A DNA stretch of 64,000 nt from Pilimelia terevasa (lineage in GTDB: Bacteria > Actinomycetota > Actinomycetes > Mycobacteriales > Micromonosporaceae), in assembly GCF_014647915.1 (NCBI RefSeq), contig NZ_BMQC01000004.1:248001-312000 (forward strand), in the 5' to 3' direction. The position numbers and the translations under genes were made by a program. Positions 61,101 to 64,000 of this stretch are shown here, piece by piece. Numbering within the stretch: the first letter of the stretch is position 1; the number at the start of each line of letters is the position of its first letter. The notes below the pieces were generated by a model. The model ran no database searches. It was not told the origin of the DNA and was given only the letters and a program-made list of their open reading frames with translations.

Positions 61101-64000
61101 CGAAGGCGGCCGCGGCGTCGGCGGGGTCGAGGGCCGCCGTGTTGACGTCCCACTGCAGCACCAGCGCCCCCCGGCGGGTGAACACCTGGTGGTCCAGCCA
61201 CACCTGCGGGGTCTGGCTGACGCCGTCGACCACCGGGCCCAGCCACTCGTGGTCGTGCTCGCCGCCGTCGGCGGCGCGGGCGATCCCGAGCATCCCGGTG
61301 AACACCACCGGGACGTTGCCCTGCTGCCCGCGGCGGGCCCGCTCCCCCAGCAGCTCCAGGCCGCCGTACTCGCGGTGGTCCAGGTCGTCGAACAGCAGGC
61401 CCTGGGCGTGCCGGACCCGGTCGGCGAAGCTCGCCGGCCGCCGGTGGTCGACCTCGTGCAGCAGCAGGGAGGAGAACTCGCCGACGACGTTGTCCACGTC
61501 CGGGTGGACGGCGGGGCGGTCGAAGACGGTCAGCGTCACACTGAAGTGCGCGCTCCCGGACCACCGGGCCAGCGCGGTCGCGTACGCCGCCAGCAGCGCC
61601 GCGGTCGGCGTGGCGCCCACGGCGGCGGCCCGCTGGCACAGGCGCTGCCAGGCCTCGGGGGGCAGCTCACCGGCGAGGCGCCGGAAGCGCGGCGGCCCGT
61701 CGCCGGTGTCCCGGACGGGCAGCGGCGGGGCCGGCGGCAGCTCCCGCGCGGTCCAGTACCGCCGCGCCCGCGCGTAGCCCTCGGTACCGCGGCGCCGCTC
61801 CAGCGCGGCGACGCAGCCGGCGAAGTCGACGCCGAGCGGCGGCAGGGCCGCGTCCGGGTCGCGGTACAGCGCGCACAGCTCGCGGTCCAGGATCAGGTAG
61901 CTGGCCGAGTCGCACACCAGCACGTCCACCGACAGCAGCAGCCGGGAGGCACCCCCGGGCAGGTGGACGACCTCGCTGACGATCAGCGGCCAGCGGGTCG
62001 GGTCGGCGACCCGGTGCGAGAGCCGGTCCCGGCAGGCGGCCAGGGCCGCCTGCGCGCTGGCGGGCTCGTGCCCGCGCAGGTCGGTGACGGGGACCCGGTA
62101 GCGGGGCACGGTCGGCAGGACCAGGTTCTCCCCGTCGGCGGTGACCACCGCGCGCAGCATCGGGTGCCGGGCGATGACGGCGTTCCAGGCCCGCTCGTAG
62201 CGCGCCACGTCCAGGTCGGCGCACTCGTGCTCCAGGTAGAAGTGGCAGCCGACGGAGCCCAGGGCGTACTCCTCGGAGCGCCCCACCCGGTACGCGTGCT
62301 GGACCCGGGTCAGGGGGAACGGCGCCGTCCCGGCCGGCCGCGCGCCGGGATCGGCGGCCTCCGCCGCGGCCGCCGCCTCCGGCGGGGCCGCGGCGACCGG
62401 CCGCGGCGCCCCCTCGGGCTGCGGCGGGAGCAGGGCGGCCAGCGCCGCCACGGTGGGGCAGGCGAGCAGGTCGCGCAGCCGCAGCGCGACGCCGTGGGCG
62501 TCGCGCAGCGTCGCCAGCACGCGGGTGGCCAGCAGGGAGTGGCCGCCGAGGGCGAAGAAGTCGTCGTCGGCGGAGTCCACCGGCCGGCCCAGCGCCTCGG
62601 ACCACACCTGCGCGATCAGGCGCTGGGCGTCCGTGGCCAGCGCCGCGCCGCCCGCGGTCGGGCCGCTGGCCGTGCGGGCGGGCAGCGCGGTGGCGCGCGC
62701 GTTCAACGGGGCCGGCGAGGCCGCCACCTGGTCGGGCGCCCGCCCGGCGCAGGCCAGCGCGGCGACGGCGGTCAGGGCCCGGAGGGCGTCGGCGGCGTCC
62801 AGCGCGTGCCGCATGGTGATGGCGGCGGCGGCCTCGGCCTCGGCGGCGGTGCCGAAGCGCCACCGGTCGAAGTCGACCGCGGACCAGCCGGGCTCGGCGG
62901 CGGCCACGGCGTCGAGGAAGCGGCTGGCCGCCACGTAGGCGCCCAGGCCGAAGCCGCCGATCGTCCCGGCGGCCGAAGAGGCCAGCAGCACGGCCGGGCG
63001 CTGCCCGGTCCGGCGCAGCGCCGTCCGCAGCGCCAGGACGCCCTCGACCTTCGGCGCCAGGACCGCCTCGGTGGTGGCGCCGTCGCGCTCGGCCAGGCCG
63101 GCCAGCGCCACCACCACCGGCGCGTGGAGCACGATGTCGAGCCGGCCGTGGGCGGCGACGATCCCGGCGACCGCGGCGGTCAGCGCCGCCGCGTCCGTCA
63201 CGTCGCAGGCGAGCGTCTCCACCCGGGCGCCGTCGGCGCGCAGCCGGGCGACCGCCTCCTGTCGCGGCGCCGCCGCCGCGGCCAGGTCGGTGCGGCCCAG
63301 CAGGACGACGGTCGCGTCGTGCGCCGCCGACCAGGCCGCGGCCACGGCAAGTCCGACGCTGCCCAGGCCGCCGGTGACGAGTACCACCGGCGCGGCGGGC
63401 AGCTCCGGTACCGCGTCCGGCTCCCACGCCTGCCACTCGCGCAGCCAGCGGCGCCCGGCCCGGCCGGCGACCTCCCAGCAACTGCGCCGGGGGGCGGCGG
63501 CCAGGTCGGCGGCCTCGGCGAGGACGGCGGCGGCGTCCACGGTGCGCAGGTCCAGGCAGCGCCAGCGCAGCCGCGGCAGCTCCTGGCCGAGTACCCGAGG
63601 CAGGCCGCGGACCGCGGCGGCGGCCGGGTCCACCTGCTCCGTGCCGTCGACGGGTTCGGCGTCCACGGTGACCTGTACCAGGGCCAGCGGCGTCTCCGCC
63701 GCGTCGGCACCGGCGCCGGCCTGGGCCAGGTCCCCGTACGCGGTCACCGCGCGGTGGATCCGGTCGCCGGCCTGGCCGCCGTCGAGCCCGACGAGGCTGA
63801 GCACGCCGGTGGTGTCGGCGTCCAGGCGGTCGACCGGCTCGGCGCCGGCCGCGCGCAGCGCGGCGTCGAGCTGCGCGGCGTACGGCTGCGGTCCGACGAC
63901 CAGCCACCGCTGCCCCGCCAGCCGGGCCGGCGGCAGCGGCGGAAGCTGCCGCCAGGTGGGCAGTTGCAGCGGCGCGGCCGCGGAGGGTTCGCCGACGGCC
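58171..64000 (-). CDS. Hybrid PKS/NRPS, C-terminal part: KR-ACP-Cy-PCP-Cy-PCP-TE (5' end outside window)
   Basis: About 1942 residues are visible; the frame is open at the window edge. In protein order: ketoreductase (GGLGSVG; Tyr in AYVAAS, 62923-62938); carrier domain (GGHSLL, 62542-62562); cyclisation (Cy) domain with the DxxxxDxxS core DVLVCDSAS (61901-61930); carrier (GGDSLL, about 60880); a second Cy-like domain whose core reads SLLTADGWS (60258-60287), so the first Asp is lost; carrier (GGDSLS, about 59190); and a thioesterase with GWSMGG (58721-58738) and a late His. Cy domains make thiazoline or oxazoline rings from Cys, Ser or Thr. No adenylation domain is in this part, so amino-acid loading must come from elsewhere. 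Confidence 0.92.
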   Translation of the reverse strand, partial: AVGEPSAAAPLQLPTWRQLPPLPPARLAGQRWLVVGPQPYAAQLDAALRAAGAEPVDRLDADTTGVLSLVGLDGGQAGDRIHRAVTAYGDLAQAGAGADAAETPLALVQVTVDAEPVDGTEQVDPAAAAVRGLPRVLGQELPRLRWRCLDLRTVDAAAVLAEAADLAAAPRRSCWEVAGRAGRRWLREWQAWEPDAVPELPAAPVVLVTGGLGSVGLAVAAAWSAAHDATVVLLGRTDLAAAAAPRQEAVARLRADGARVETLACDVTDAAALTAAVAGIVAAHGRLDIVLHAPVVVALAGLAERDGATTEAVLAPKVEGVLALRTALRRTGQRPAVLLASSAAGTIGGFGLGAYVAASRFLDAVAAAEPGWSAVDFDRWRFGTAAEAEAAAAITMRHALDAADALRALTAVAALACAGRAPDQVAASPAPLNARATALPARTASGPTAGGAALATDAQRLIAQVWSEALGRPVDSADDDFFALGGHSLLATRVLATLRDAHGVALRLRDLLACPTVAALAALLPPQPEGAPRPVAAAPPEAAAAAEAADPGARPAGTAPFPLTRVQHAYRVGRSEEYALGSVGCHFYLEHECADLDVARYERAWNAVIARHPMLRAVVTADGENLVLPTVPRYRVPVTDLRGHEPASAQAALAACRDRLSHRVADPTRWPLIVSEVVHLPGGASRLLLSVDVLVCDSASYLILDRELCALYRDPDAALPPLGVDFAGCVAALERRRGTEGYARARRYWTARELPPAPPLPVRDTGDGPPRFRRLAGELPPEAWQRLCQRAAAVGATPTAALLAAYATALARWSGSAHFSVTLTVFDRPAVHPDVDNVVGEFSSLLLHEVDHRRPASFADRVRHAQGLLFDDLDHREYGGLELLGERARRGQQGNVPVVFTGMLGIARAADGGEHDHEWLGPVVDGVSQTPQVWLDHQVFTRRGALVLQWDVNTAALDPADAAAAFAGYVDLLGTLAAPDREWDGPVAPPPPAPAPAPEPEPEPAGTATRDALRRIWAELLVRDDIADDATFVSLGGDSLLAVRLTALVRQRLGVELSLPEIRSESTLAELAALLDGRTDGTGPAAAGLRLRRRPDPEAPFPLLPLQQAYFVGQQGGWEFSYDSAHYYTDVALSGVDGDRAPGALADAVERMMAHQPMLRARVLPDGSQRILPLDDPAATAAPVGVVDLRDGDEAAVRTGLAAVRERMGATGPDPQQGPGFAVGLTLLPGGAGRLHVAFSLLTADGWSAQIFARELLAYLADPNAVHAPLLIDFGDYVTAVAGAADRPEWRADRQWWTDRLADLPAAPALPLAAEPGAVTVDGMGGREARLPAADWARLRAQCAAHGVTPSAALAAGYAVAVARLAGHRRFLMNSLQFSRHPLHPDVDRMIGAFSATALVPVALQPGWDFAAAARAMQEQITESLAHQLTTGVEVSRELARLRGSRRPVAPVVFQSTLGLNAALGGALDSAAGPLGRVDERDHTQRIRTPQVLLELRLYEIGEELVLSLASVDEVFAAGDLDRLFAGLVAQAGALAAPAAWSAALELPPADNPPAPPAESGGGAHEAGPPRPGLEEEIAALWHPLLGTLPTDRAADFFALGGDSLSALRMLRKLAAAREVAVPPARFLADPTIAGLAAAAAAPAAGAEGDTRAAPRPRTGAPAAHLPADPRILDDIVVPLREGTGVPLVLLHPSGGDVLCYAELARSLETDRPVLALTDPELAGHRAPEGIDALTELYGHALRRHAGAGPYLIGGWSMGGTVAHHLAGALRRDGAPVDLVVMVDANSPERIVALEGLDRPRTEAELHLRYLRSVEAFLELGLPDDLDADGLTRALTEAGLLHPNDGRRQRQAAFSRHLRDLADHHAAALDDSVPVVLLRADDPSPRNARIGMGVDDAYDEPDLGWGPYCPRLRVHRVPGHHYSVIHAPELAPLVSAALAELG

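Overview
The window is a high-GC (by eye above 70 percent) actinobacterial chromosome segment. It has GTG and TTG starts, many ATGA, GTGA and TGATG gene overlaps, and terminators that are GC hairpins without U-tracts. The gene content (a chemosensory operon, PIG-L and exosortase genes, several secreted hydrolases and an NRPS/PKS line) fits a filamentous or sporulating actinomycete, most likely of the Micromonosporaceae type. That family placement is inference. No rRNA, tRNA, CRISPR array, transposase or integrase was seen.

Layout: 1-342 is the 3' end of an SDR gene. 373-5648 holds a full-length fused ABC exporter divergent from a MerR regulator and a membrane protein, with a MerR-type 19-bp-spacer promoter between them. 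5702-6022 is a STAS-domain protein. 6361-15581 is a seven-gene, tightly overlapping Wsp-like chemosensory operon on the minus strand: CheW, CheR-TPR, CheW, MCP, CheA-REC, CheB, then a REC-REC-REC-histidine kinase. 15904-22485 carries secreted or anchored proteins, an AraC/GyrI regulator, a sulfotransferase with an inverted-repeat leader, a YciI protein, trinucleotide repeats and a small Cys-rich protein. 22510-24246 is an orphan MCP. 24432-28058 is metH, led by a clear S-adenosylhomocysteine riboswitch whose switching hairpins can be read from the sequence.

28248-34746 is the most interesting block: a six-gene overlapping minus-strand operon. In transcription order it encodes a small secreted protein with an LPADG/TM/Arg tail, a PIG-L deacetylase, a processive family-2 glycosyltransferase, an exosortase fused to an ATP-grasp ligase, a UDP-GlcNAc 2-epimerase and a HAD phosphatase. 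It looks like a self-contained surface-glycan and protein-sorting system with its own substrate.

35189-46781 contains two trypsin-like proteases (one with an out-of-frame signal-peptide leader), a diiron redox enzyme next to a CDGSH protein, an MpaB-family oxygenase, an LPVTG wall protein with 18-bp repeats, an XRE-cupin regulator divergent from a methyltransferase, and a CYTH-CHAD protein. 46844-57005 holds threonine synthase (zinc ribbon decayed) and a run of secreted proteins: LamG, penicillin-acylase-like, M14 carboxypeptidase and DUF4360-like. 57148-64000 is the end of a PKS/NRPS gene cluster (KR-ACP-Cy-PCP-Cy-PCP-TE, running off the window) followed by a KAS III-like gene whose catalytic residues are replaced.
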